Shown piece after piece: positions 20,378-28,513 of a DNA stretch of 64,000 bases. A program made the translations under genes and the position numbers. The stretch spans positions 42,659 through 106,658 of the forward strand of contig NZ_JBNAZM010000014.1 of assembly GCF_051195215.1 (NCBI RefSeq), in the 5' to 3' direction. The notes beneath the pieces are model-generated. The model was not told where the DNA came from and ran no database searches. It was given only the letters and a program-made list of their open reading frames with translations. The DNA comes from Arhodomonas sp051195215. Lineage in GTDB: Bacteria > Pseudomonadota > Gammaproteobacteria > Nitrococcales > Nitrococcaceae. The stretch's first letter is position 1. Every line of letters starts with the position of its first letter.

Positions 20378-21301
20378 ATGAGCATGGCGGACCGCGATGG
20401 CGTGATCTGGTTGGACGGCGAGTTCGTGCCCTGGCGGGAAGCGAAGGTCCACGTTCTCACTCACACGCTGCACTACGGCTTCGGCGTGTTCGAAGGCGTG
20501 CGCGCCTACCAGACCGTGAACGGCCCGGCGATCTTCCGCCTGCGCGAGCACACCAGGCGCCTGCTCGACTCCGCCAAAATCCTCGGCATGCACATGCCGT
20601 TCAACGCCGAGCAGATCAACCAGGCCTGCATCGAAACCGTCCGCGAAAACGGTCTGGAGAGTGCCTACCTGCGCCCCATGGCGTTCTACGGCTCCGAAGG
20701 CATGGGCCTGCGCGCCGACAATCTCTCCACGCACGTGATGATCGCCGCCTGGGAGTGGGGTGCGTACCTGGGCGCAGAGAACATCGAGCGCGGCATCCGC
20801 ATCAAGACTTCGTCCTACACCCGGCATCACGTCAACGTGACCATGTGCCGCGCCAAGGCGAACGGCAACTACATCAACTCGATGCTCGCGCTGCAGGAGG
20901 CGGTGGCCGCCGGCTACGACGAGGCGCTGCTGCTCGACACCGAGGGATTCGTCGCCGAAGGCTCGGGAGAGAATTTCTTCATGGTGCGCGACGGCGTGAT
21001 CTATACGCCGGAACTCGCCTCGGCACTCGCCGGCATCACCCGCGACGCCGTGATCCAGCTCGCCGCCGAAGCCGGCTTCGAGATTCGCGAGAAACGCATC
21101 ACCCGGGACGAGGTCTACGTCTGCGACGAGGCCTTCTTCACGGGCACTGCCGCCGAGGTGACGCCCATCCGCGAACTCGACGGCCGCATCATCGGCGAAG
21201 GCGCCCGCGGGCCGATCACGACGCGGCTGCAGAAGCTCTTCTTCGACCAGGTGGAGGGCCGCCGGGACGCCCACCCGGAATGGCTCACACCCGTGGCCTG
21301 A
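20378..21301 (+). CDS. ilvE: Branched-chain amino acid aminotransferase
   Basis: This PLP-dependent class IV aminotransferase transfers amino groups between glutamate and the keto acids of Leu, Ile and Val. The 307-residue protein shows the family pattern: LHYGFGVFEGVRAYQ, the PLP-Lys region (NVTMCRAKANGNYINSMLA), LLLDTEGFVAEGSGENFF, and the C-terminal CDEAFFTGTAAEVTPI. The ATG at 20378 is preceded by AGGGAGA; another ATG six bases on is possible. It is 20 bases after glnE and 22 bases before the zf-CHCC gene, probably one transcript. Confidence 0.96.
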   Translation: MSMADRDGVIWLDGEFVPWREAKVHVLTHTLHYGFGVFEGVRAYQTVNGPAIFRLREHTRRLLDSAKILGMHMPFNAEQINQACIETVRENGLESAYLRPMAFYGSEGMGLRADNLSTHVMIAAWEWGAYLGAENIERGIRIKTSSYTRHHVNVTMCRAKANGNYINSMLALQEAVAAGYDEALLLDTEGFVAEGSGENFFMVRDGVIYTPELASALAGITRDAVIQLAAEAGFEIREKRITRDEVYVCDEAFFTGTAAEVTPIRELDGRIIGEGARGPITTRLQKLFFDQVEGRRDAHPEWLTPVA

Positions 21302-21323
21302 CCATCGCTCGGGAGGATACGAC

Positions 21324-21578
21324 GTGCCTGACCCGCAGACCCACGACCAGGAGGGCCTGATCGAGCCCAGCTCCGCCCATCGCTACGAGGTGACCGCGGA
21401 CGACCTGCCACTGTCCTGCCCCATGCCGGGAATGTACCTTTGGAGCTCCCACCCCAAGGTGTACATACCACTGCACAAGACCGGCGAAGGCAAATGCCCC
21501 TACTGCGGTGCGGAATATGTGGTCAAGGATTTCGACCCGGACGACCCACGCATCCGCGCCCAACACCGGCGCGAGTGA
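21324..21578 (+). CDS. zf-CHCC domain small zinc protein
   Basis: This is an 84-residue protein with the zf-CHCC pattern: Cys in LSCPMP, His in SSHPKVYIPL, and the Cys pair in GKCPYCGAEY, which together can hold one zinc. The family includes the zinc-binding NDUFS6 subunit of mitochondrial complex I; the role of the bacterial free-standing forms is not established. It commonly sits beside ilvE and LPS acyltransferase genes in proteobacteria, as here. Confidence 0.85.
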   Translation: MPDPQTHDQEGLIEPSSAHRYEVTADDLPLSCPMPGMYLWSSHPKVYIPLHKTGEGKCPYCGAEYVVKDFDPDDPRIRAQHRRE

Positions 21579-21620
21579 CCGCCTGGCGCCGGCGGACCAC
21601 CGTCGGCGCCACCTCCACCC

Positions 21621-22541
21621 GTGTTTCGAGCCCGACTCGTCGACTGCCTGCTGCGCCTCACCGCCCGGCTCCCGCTGCCGCTGTTGTACGCCGCCGGCGG
21701 TGCGCTCGGCCGCCTCGCCGACCGCATTCCGAACGACGCCCGCCACATCACGCGGGTGAACGTGGAGCTGTGCTTTCCGGAGCTCGACGAAGCCGGCAAA
21801 CGCCGCCTCGCCCGCCGGGCGCTCGCCGCGTCGGCACGTAACCTCCTCGAGCTCGGCGCGCTGTGGCACCGGCCACTGCCGCGGACCCGGGCGCTGGTGC
21901 GCGAGGTGGACGGTGCAGGGGTGTTCGACGACGCTCTCGCCGAGGGCCGCGGCGTCCTCATCATCGCCCCGCACCTGGGCGCCTGGGAGCTGCTGCAGGC
22001 GTGGGTGGCCGCGCGGGCTTCGCTCCATGCCCTTTACCGACCGCCACGCCAGCAGTGGCTGGAGGGGGTCATCACCCGCGCACGCTCGCGCACCGGCGCT
22101 CGCATGTGGCCGGCACGCCCTTCGGGCATACGGGCGCTGTTCAAGGCGCTGCGTGCCGGTGAGGCGGTAGGCATCCTCCCGGATCAGCAGCCGCCGGGCG
22201 AGGGCGTGTTCGCGCCGTTTTTCGGCCAACCGGCGAAGACCATGACACTGTTCGGCAAGCTCGCCGCGCGTGGCAATGCCCCGGTGCTGGTGGGCTGGGC
22301 GGAGCGTCTGCCCGGCGGTCGCGGCTACCGCGTGCACTGGCGCCGCGTGCAGAAACCGGTCGCCGATCCGGACCCCCAGCGGGCGGCCGAGGCACTCAAC
22401 GACGCGATCGAGGCGGCGGTGCGCGAATGCCCGGAGCAGTACCTGTGGACCTACCGCCGCTTCTCCCGCCAACCCCAGGGTGTGCGCAATCCCTACAAGT
22501 GCTTCGCAAGCCGTGGGGGGTGGTTGGTGCGGAGGGATTGA
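21621..22541 (+). CDS. Lipid A biosynthesis-type acyltransferase (LpxL/HtrB family)
   Basis: This inner-membrane enzyme of 306 residues adds a secondary acyl chain to lipid A or a related lipid. It has an N-terminal membrane anchor, the catalytic HX4E motif (APHLGAWELL), the VGILPDQQPPGEGVFAPFFG block, and the C-terminal PEQYLWTYRRF typical of the family. The start is a GTG. A second member of the family lies at 36737-37669, so the cell has at least two late acyltransferases. Which chain each one adds cannot be told. Confidence 0.9.
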   Translation: MFRARLVDCLLRLTARLPLPLLYAAGGALGRLADRIPNDARHITRVNVELCFPELDEAGKRRLARRALAASARNLLELGALWHRPLPRTRALVREVDGAGVFDDALAEGRGVLIIAPHLGAWELLQAWVAARASLHALYRPPRQQWLEGVITRARSRTGARMWPARPSGIRALFKALRAGEAVGILPDQQPPGEGVFAPFFGQPAKTMTLFGKLAARGNAPVLVGWAERLPGGRGYRVHWRRVQKPVADPDPQRAAEALNDAIEAAVRECPEQYLWTYRRFSRQPQGVRNPYKCFASRGGWLVRRD

Positions 22542-22942
22542 TCGCTCGGCGTCGAGAATACGACAAGCAAGCTCGTGCCGCTTCGCGGCGAATGGATCAT
22601 GCCGGCATCCGATGCGCTTGCGCGCACGTGTGCCGGCCTACGCGAGTTGCACCTTCTCCCCCACCAGGGGCATCGATCCACCGTCCCTCGCGGGAACGCC
22701 CGTAGCGTTTACAGGTGCCGGAGGCGGGCGTTGCGGCGGGAGCGTCTGCCGCCGCAACGTCCGCCTCCGGCACACCCCCAACGGTAACCGGTACCTGAGG
22801 GGACGCGGGCCGCAATGCGCGATTACGCCTTTCACAAGAAGACGGCTGTAAAGCGAGCCCCGACGGCGGTAAATCCGCGCAATAGGGGCCGGCCACCAGA
22901 AGCAGCCGACCCACCGGGATTGACCCCTTCGCGCGGGCCACC
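22542..22942. other. Convergent intergenic region
   Basis: These 401 bases separate the acyltransferase (+) and ahpF (-) genes, whose 3' ends face each other. No gene is convincing. The one strong structure is the long hairpin at 22715-22773, described separately. Confidence 0.5.
22715..22773. terminator. Very long GC-rich hairpin between convergent genes
   Basis: Bases 22715-22739 and 22749-22773 form 25-base arms that pair over their whole length with one mismatch (a G-U wobble in RNA), around a 9-base loop. The left arm begins GTGCCGGAGGCGG. There is no U-run on either side, so it is not a standard intrinsic terminator. Its place between convergent genes suggests bidirectional transcript end formation. 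Confidence 0.55.
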
Positions 22943-24535
22943 TCAGGCGGCGGCTTCCTCGTCCGATTCCTGGTCCACCGAGTTGCGGATGAGGAAGTCG
23001 AACGCGCTGAGTGCAGCCTTGGAGCCCTCGCCCATGGCAATGACGATCTGCTTGTACGGCACGGTGGTGGCGTCGCCGGCGGCGAACACGCCCGGCACCG
23101 AGGTCTCGCCGCGGGCGTCCACCTCGATCTCGCCGAACTTGCTGAGCTCGATCGAGCCCTGAAGCCACTCGGTGTTGGGCAGCAGGCCGATCTGGACGAA
23201 TACGCCGGCGAGCGCCACGTGGCGGGTCTCACCAGTGGCACGGTCCTCGTAGTCGAGGCCGTTGACCCTGGAGCCGTCGCCGGTGATCTCGGTAGTCTTC
23301 GCCGAGCAGATCACGTCCACGTTGGAGAGGCTGTGCAGCTTCTTCTGCAACACGTCGTCGGCGTTCAATTCGTCGGCGAACTCCAGCACGGTGACGTGGT
23401 CGACGATGCCCGCCAGGTCAATGGCCGCCTCGACGCCGGAGTTGCCGCCGCCGATGACGGCAACGTGCTTGCCCTTGAACAGCGGGCCATCGCAGTGCGG
23501 GCAGTAGGCAACACCCTTGTTGCGATACGCTTCCTCGCCGGGCACTCCGAGCGCCCGCCACCGCGCTCCGGTGGCAAGCACCAGCGTTCTGGCGCGCAGC
23601 GATCCACCGTTGGCCATCTGCACCTCGTGCGGGCGCCCCGGCGCATCGGCGGGCACCAGCCTCTCCGCGCGCTGAAGGTTCATGATGTCCACGCCATACC
23701 CCCTGACGTGCTCCTCCATGGAAGCGCTCAGCTTCGGCCCCTCGGTATAGGGCACGGAGATGAAGTTCTCGATGCCCAGGGTATCCTGCACCTGACCGCC
23801 GAAGCGCTCAGCGGCGATGCCGGTGGTAATGCCCTTGCGTGCCGCGTAGATGGCCGCCGCCGCTCCGCCAGGGCCGCCGCCGACGACGAGCACGTCGAAC
23901 ACGTTCTTGGCGTTGACCTTCTCCGCCTCGCGTGCCTCCGAGCCGGTGTCGAGTTTGGCGACGATCTCTTCCAGACCCATGCGCCCCTGGGCGAAGGGCT
24001 CGCCGTTGAGGAACACGCTCGGCACGGCCATGACCTCGCGGGCCTCGACCTCATCCTGGAACAGGGCACCGTCGATCGACTCGTGACGGATCCTCGGGTT
24101 GATCACGCTCATCAGATTGAGCGCCTGCACCACGTCCGGGCAGTTCTGGCACGACAGCGAAAAGAACGTCTCGAAACGGAAGTCGCCGTCCAGCGACTCG
24201 ATCTGCTCGATCACCTCGCGGGTGGCCTTGGACGGATGACCGCCCACCTGCAGCAGCGCCAGAACGAGCGAGGAGAATTCGTGGCCCATGGGAATGCCGG
24301 CGAAACGCACGGCGATGTCGGTACCCGCGCGCTGGATCGTGAACGACGGCCTGCGCACGTCGGCGCCATCGTCGCGCAGCAGAGTGATCTTTTCCGACAG
24401 CGCCTTGATCTCGTGGAGCAGCTCGTCGAGCTCCCGCGACTTCTCGCCGTTGTCCAGGGTGGCGACCAGCTCGACCGGCTGCGTCACATTCTCGAGATAG
24501 GCCTTCAACTGGTCCTTGAGTTTGGCGTCCAACAT
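22943..24535 (-). CDS. ahpF: Alkyl hydroperoxide reductase subunit F
   Basis: This flavoprotein uses NADH to reduce AhpC. The 530-residue protein begins with a double thioredoxin-like domain (about 1-200) holding the SCQNCPD redox pair. A thioredoxin-reductase-like FAD/NADH part follows (VVGGGPGGAAAAIYAARKG; VIGGGNSGVEAAIDLAG) with the second redox pair in AYCPHCDGP near residue 345, and a final FAD motif VFAAGDATT. The start is the ATG at 24535, as in homologues (MLDAKLKDQLKAYLE). It lies downstream of ahpC, separated by 127 bases that contain a perfect hairpin. Confidence 0.97.
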   Translation of the reverse strand: MLDAKLKDQLKAYLENVTQPVELVATLDNGEKSRELDELLHEIKALSEKITLLRDDGADVRRPSFTIQRAGTDIAVRFAGIPMGHEFSSLVLALLQVGGHPSKATREVIEQIESLDGDFRFETFFSLSCQNCPDVVQALNLMSVINPRIRHESIDGALFQDEVEAREVMAVPSVFLNGEPFAQGRMGLEEIVAKLDTGSEAREAEKVNAKNVFDVLVVGGGPGGAAAAIYAARKGITTGIAAERFGGQVQDTLGIENFISVPYTEGPKLSASMEEHVRGYGVDIMNLQRAERLVPADAPGRPHEVQMANGGSLRARTLVLATGARWRALGVPGEEAYRNKGVAYCPHCDGPLFKGKHVAVIGGGNSGVEAAIDLAGIVDHVTVLEFADELNADDVLQKKLHSLSNVDVICSAKTTEITGDGSRVNGLDYEDRATGETRHVALAGVFVQIGLLPNTEWLQGSIELSKFGEIEVDARGETSVPGVFAAGDATTVPYKQIVIAMGEGSKAALSAFDFLIRNSVDQESDEEAAA

Positions 24536-24625
24536 CACGACGGCTCCCCCCATCGGCTGAGCTTGGTTCCGGTGCGTCGCCGGCCCGGCTTCGCGTATCC
24601 GGCGTGCGCGGGAATATTCTCGGGT

Positions 24626-24652
24626 AGCGGACCCGGGCCCCCCGGGTCCGCT
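24626..24652 (-). promoter_or_regulatory. Perfect hairpin in the ahpC-ahpF spacer
   Basis: A 12-bp perfect inverted repeat (AGCGGACCCGGG and its complement) has a three-base loop, 10 bases past the ahpC stop. No U-run follows. It could protect the ahpC message or let only part of transcription reach ahpF, giving more AhpC than AhpF. Confidence 0.55.
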
Positions 24653-24662
24653 GGAGCGGCAT

Positions 24663-25226
24663 TCAGATCTTGCCGACCAGGTCCAGGGAAGGCTCGAGCG
24701 TCGTCTCGCCCTCCTTCCACTTGGCCGGGCAGACCTCGCCCGGATTGTTGCGAACGTACTGGGCGGCCTTGACCTTGCGCAGCAGGTCGGCGGCATCACG
24801 GCCGATGCCCTCGGCGGTCACCTCGACGGCCTGGATGACACCGTCGGGGTCGACCACGAAGGTGGCCCGGTCCGCCACGCCCTCGTTCTCGCGCAGGTTC
24901 TCGAAGTTGTTGGTGATCGCGTGGGTGGGATCACCAATCATGGTGTAGTTGATCTTGCCTATGGCCTCGGACGTGTCATGCCAGGCCTTGTGGGCGAAGT
25001 GCGTGTCGGTGGACACGCTGTAGATCTCCACACCCAGCTCCTGGAACTCGTCGTAGTGATCGGCGAGATCCTCGAGCTCCGTGGGGCAAACGAACGTGAA
25101 GTCGGCCGGGTAGAAGAACACCACCGACCACTTGCCGCGGAGATCCGCATCGGAGACCTCGAAGAACTTGCCCTGCTTGAACGCCTGCGCCTTGAACGGC
25201 TTGATCTCGGTGTTGATCAGAGACAT
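24663..25226 (-). CDS. ahpC: Alkyl hydroperoxide reductase subunit C (typical 2-Cys peroxiredoxin)
   Basis: This peroxiredoxin reduces hydrogen peroxide and organic peroxides. The 187-residue protein has the peroxidatic Cys47 in PADFTFVCPTE and the resolving Cys in NPGEVCPAKW near residue 166. The length equals the E. coli protein. It is first in an ahpC-ahpF unit. An ATAG-N7-CTAT element about 85 bases upstream resembles part of an OxyR site. Confidence 0.97.
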   Translation of the reverse strand: MSLINTEIKPFKAQAFKQGKFFEVSDADLRGKWSVVFFYPADFTFVCPTELEDLADHYDEFQELGVEIYSVSTDTHFAHKAWHDTSEAIGKINYTMIGDPTHAITNNFENLRENEGVADRATFVVDPDGVIQAVEVTAEGIGRDAADLLRKVKAAQYVRNNPGEVCPAKWKEGETTLEPSLDLVGKI

Positions 25227-25292
25227 CGGTTTACTCCCTACCGTTGAAAATCACGGATAAGGGTAAGGATCCACCAACAATCAATCCAATCG

Positions 25293-25325
25293 ATAGTTTT
25301 TCTTGTCGCAATAGGCGGTCGCTAT
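25293..25325 (-). promoter_or_regulatory. Possible OxyR-type site upstream of ahpC
   Basis: ATAG-N7-CTAT lies at 25311-25325, matching one half of the four-box OxyR pattern, with a further ATAG at 25293. The second pair is not correctly spaced (18 instead of 22 bases between ATAG boxes), so this is a partial match. The position, about 70-100 bases before the ahpC start, is suitable. Confidence 0.35.
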
Positions 25326-25365
25326 CGAATGTGCGCGCAACCACCTCGGGCGGCAGCGGTCCGCT

Positions 25366-26028
25366 TTACGCACCGAAGCGGTAGCCAAAGCGCTGAATGT
25401 CTTCGGCGTAGTGCCGGGCCACCAGCTCGCGGGTCTCGGGGGTGTAATAGTCGGTATAGGGGCGTCGGCCCCCGGCTTTGCGCCGGTGCGGCAGGTCGGG
25501 CGGCGCAATGCCGATGTGACCACAGATCTCGGCGAAATCCTCCGCCAGGCACTCATAGCGCGCGATGTAGTCGACGATCTGCCGGCCCTGGAAGTCGCAG
25601 ACATACTCCCACTGCCGCTCCTGGGAAATATCCAGGAGGTAGTCGTACTCCCGTTCGGGGTCCAGCTTGGCGTGCAGGAACTGCTCGAAGGTCTCCAGAT
25701 GGGCGAAGCGATGGGGGCGCTCGCGTTTCAAGTGGTGAAAGGAGCTGACCTGCAGATCCCAGGGGTTGCGCACCACCGCGAACTTGAAGAACCCGTCGAA
25801 GAGCTCCCGTGGCAACATCTCCATCGCAGCGATCGCCTTGGCGTGGCGTGGAAACTTGATGCCGAGCGCGTGTTTCGGCCGGGTCGACTGGCTTATCAGG
25901 CTGCAGAAGGCGAGCAGCGGCGTGTACGGCCACCCCCAGCGGTACGGGCGCAGCGCGGTACGGATGCTGGTGCCACCGGTTTTGGCGATGTGCACGAAAA
26001 GAAAACGGTGGGTATAGGAAATCAGCAT
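25366..26028 (-). CDS. Sulfotransferase-family protein
   Basis: This 220-residue protein has the two PAPS-binding motifs of carbohydrate sulfotransferases: the 5'-phosphosulfate loop FVHIAKTGGTSIRTAL near the start and the 3'-phosphate motif FAVVRNPWDLQVSSF near residue 85. Such enzymes move sulfate from PAPS to a sugar hydroxyl. It is the last gene of a minus-strand series of glycosyltransferases, and its ATG overlaps the stop of the gene before it (ATGCTGA). The likely target is therefore the glycan made by this cluster, which is inference. No PAPS-synthesis genes are in the window. Confidence 0.85.
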   Translation of the reverse strand: MLISYTHRFLFVHIAKTGGTSIRTALRPYRWGWPYTPLLAFCSLISQSTRPKHALGIKFPRHAKAIAAMEMLPRELFDGFFKFAVVRNPWDLQVSSFHHLKRERPHRFAHLETFEQFLHAKLDPEREYDYLLDISQERQWEYVCDFQGRQIVDYIARYECLAEDFAEICGHIGIAPPDLPHRRKAGGRRPYTDYYTPETRELVARHYAEDIQRFGYRFGA

Positions 26029-27212
26029 GGCGACTCAGTGCGTGTCTCGTCGTCCGCGGGCTCGAGCCCCAGGCAGCGGAGGTAGCCATCGGCGCTCGCT
26101 TCCACCGTATAGCCGGCCACCGCCTCCCGCAGCAGCGACGCCGGCGTGGGCTCGGCAAGCACGTGCGCCATGGCCGTGGCGAGCGCCTCATCGTCGCCAA
26201 CCGGTACCAGCGGGCCGTAGCGCCCGTCGGCGAGGAGCTCACGGGGGCCGCTGGGACAATTCGTCGCCACCACCGGCGTTCCGCAGGCGGCTGCCTCCGT
26301 GAGCACATTCGGCGACCCTTCCCAGGCGGAGGAGAGCACGAAGAGGTCGGCTCGGGCCATCCAGGCGTACGGGTTGTGCACCTGCCCCACGAGATCCACC
26401 GCCTCCGCCACCCCGGCTTCGGCCGCACAAGTCTCCAGATGCGAGCGCTCGCCGCCCTCGCCGAGAATAATGAGCCGAGCATCGCGCACCCGGCGCATGC
26501 GGGCGAAGGCCCGGATAAGGGTGACGAAGTCCTTCTGCCGGGTGAGACGCCCCGCCCCCATCACCACCGGCACCGAACCAGTATCCAGCCACCGATGCAC
26601 CACCGGCTCGGCAATGAGCCCGGGCAGCTCCGTGGTGATCACCGGGTTGCGCACGACATGAACCCGCTCGGCCGGCAGCCCGGTGATGTGCCGCGTGTCC
26701 GCCGCCACCCCTTCGGAAACCGCCACGACGGCGTCGATGCGTGGGTACAGACGCTGCATCGGGGCACAGCGCCACCACCGCTGGATCGCGCTACGCCCCT
26801 CCAGCGCCGCGGACAGGTTCGTTCCCAGGCGGCCCACCAGCCGCGTTGGCACCCCTGTGAGCGCCCGCGCGACGATCGCGGTGCGAATGGCTCGATCCTT
26901 GGCCGCGAGCAGCGCCGCCGGACGCTGCCGGCGCAGATAGCGGCAGAGTGCCGGCAGGGCCATGCGCGTGTGGTCGGTGCCGGCATCCACGAGCCGCACC
27001 CCCGGGGGCAACGGCTCGGCCAGCGCGTTCGCGCCCACGGCAATCAGGTCCACGGCGAACCCGCGTTCCACGAAGGCCCCCAACAGCCGCAGCACCATGC
27101 GCTCCACGCCGCCGCGGCCGGAGAAGGACACGAATGCCGCGACGCGGGTATCCGTATCCGCTGCAGCATCCACGCTGCGGCGGCCGGTCCGGTCCGAATG
27201 GGTGATAGCCAC
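26022..27212 (-). CDS. GT4-like glycosyltransferase
   Basis: This 396-residue GT-B enzyme has SFSGRGGVERMVLRLLGAF at the N-terminus and the donor-binding half with VVMGAGRLTRQKDF, EGSPNVLTEAAACGTPVVAT and a Glu-containing E-x7-E pattern. I chose the GTG at 27212 because AGGGGGAG lies 10 bases before it. The longer frame would overlap the upstream gene by 68 bases. The gene starts 16 bases after the previous glycosyltransferase and overlaps the sulfotransferase by 7 bases. Donor and acceptor sugars are unknown. Confidence 0.88.
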   Translation of the reverse strand: MAITHSDRTGRRSVDAAADTDTRVAAFVSFSGRGGVERMVLRLLGAFVERGFAVDLIAVGANALAEPLPPGVRLVDAGTDHTRMALPALCRYLRRQRPAALLAAKDRAIRTAIVARALTGVPTRLVGRLGTNLSAALEGRSAIQRWWRCAPMQRLYPRIDAVVAVSEGVAADTRHITGLPAERVHVVRNPVITTELPGLIAEPVVHRWLDTGSVPVVMGAGRLTRQKDFVTLIRAFARMRRVRDARLIILGEGGERSHLETCAAEAGVAEAVDLVGQVHNPYAWMARADLFVLSSAWEGSPNVLTEAAACGTPVVATNCPSGPRELLADGRYGPLVPVGDDEALATAMAHVLAEPTPASLLREAVAGYTVEASADGYLRCLGLEPADDETRTESPC

Positions 27213-27228
27213 TACAGCCCAGCTCCCC

Positions 27229-28392
27229 CTAGTGTCCGGGCACGGACGTTCGTCGTATTGATGAACGCGCCGGCCCGGCGCGGGAATCTCGCGCACCTAA
27301 CCCGAGCGCCAGGGCGTAGGCCTCCGCACTCGCCGTCAGGGTGTAATCACTCACCGCCTCACGCAGCACTGCCGGTGACGGCGGCGAAGCGAGTGTCTTC
27401 TCGATGGCCTGCGCCAGGGCCTGCGGGTCGGCCACGGGCGCAAGCGCACCGAAACGCCCGTCACCCAGGATATCGCGGGGACCACTCACGCAATCGGTGG
27501 CGACCGCCGGCGTCCCGAGCGCCATGGCCTCGATGAGCACGTTGGGCTGCCCTTCCCAGCGCGAGGACAGTGCAAAGAGCGCGGCACGGCGCATATAAGC
27601 GTAAGGATTGTCCGTGAACCCGGGCAGGGCGACGTCATCCTGCACCCCGAGACGGCGAATGAGCCGCTCCATACGCTGGCGCTGGCGACCTTCGCCGAGA
27701 ATTACCAACCGCACCGGACGCCGGGCCCGCACGGCAGCGAAAGCGCGGATCAGGGTGGGAAAGTCCTTCTGGCGCCGGAACCCGCCGACACCGAGAATCA
27801 CCGGTGCCCCCCCGTCCTCGAGCCAGGGATGCGGACACGGCGCCGCCGCCGCGGCGTACAAGTCGTCGTCGATTACCGGGTTGGGCAACACGTGCACCCG
27901 CTCCGGGGCCACACCCAACGGCCCCGTGAGCTCGTCGCCCGTGGCCCGGGAAACCACGAGAAAACCGTCCACGTTGCGATAGGTCGCGCGCAGCCGCCGC
28001 CGCAACCACCAACGCCGCAACGGATTGCGGGAGCGCTGGCGCACCCGGTGAAGCTGAGGCACACCAATACGACAGTACAGTGGCACTTCCAGGCCGGCAC
28101 GCGTGAGCACGCCCACCGCCAGCGCTTCGTCTTCGGGCTTGCCGGTGACCAGTCGCGCCGGGCGCTCACACTCGAGATAGGCTTGCAGCTGACCGGCGGG
28201 ATCGTCTCGTTCGTGCCGGAACACGCGCACATGGGTCTCCAGCTGCTCCACGTAGGGAAGCTCGCCCTTCGGCACCAGGAAGTCCACCGCGAGACCGCGC
28301 TCCCGGGCGAAGCCGAGCGCGAGCCGCACCAGCATCCGCTCGACACCGCCTTTTCCGTAACCGCTCAGAAAGATCGCCAGATCACGGCTCAT
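27229..28392 (-). CDS. GT4-like glycosyltransferase
   Basis: This is a 387-residue GT-B glycosyltransferase starting MSRDLAIFLSGYGKGGVERM. The C-terminal donor domain shows LGVGGFRRQKDFPTLIRAF, VILGEGRQRQRMERL and EGQPNVLIEAMALGTPAVAT. It resembles the next gene downstream in both halves, pointing to an old duplication. The ATG at 28392 is preceded by GGAGGG. It heads the three-gene minus-strand group that ends with the sulfotransferase and diverges from the glycosyltransferase at 28514. Confidence 0.88.
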   Translation of the reverse strand: MSRDLAIFLSGYGKGGVERMLVRLALGFARERGLAVDFLVPKGELPYVEQLETHVRVFRHERDDPAGQLQAYLECERPARLVTGKPEDEALAVGVLTRAGLEVPLYCRIGVPQLHRVRQRSRNPLRRWWLRRRLRATYRNVDGFLVVSRATGDELTGPLGVAPERVHVLPNPVIDDDLYAAAAAPCPHPWLEDGGAPVILGVGGFRRQKDFPTLIRAFAAVRARRPVRLVILGEGRQRQRMERLIRRLGVQDDVALPGFTDNPYAYMRRAALFALSSRWEGQPNVLIEAMALGTPAVATDCVSGPRDILGDGRFGALAPVADPQALAQAIEKTLASPPSPAVLREAVSDYTLTASAEAYALALGLGARDSRAGPARSSIRRTSVPGH

Positions 28393-28513
28393 GGGCCCTC
28401 CGTCGCAGCCGCCGGGGATACTACCATGCGCGCTCGCCAGCGCCGCGGATCTGATACCATCCGTGTCACACCGACCCAACCGCTATACGCATCACGGGAA
28501 CCACCGCCGCCGC

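Noticed and set aside
23219..24772. 517-codon open frame opposite ahpF
   Set aside because: Shadow of ahpF, which has all its redox and cofactor motifs on the minus strand.
26163..27536. 457-codon open frame opposite two glycosyltransferase genes
   Set aside because: It spans the ends of two real genes on the other strand and shows no domain.
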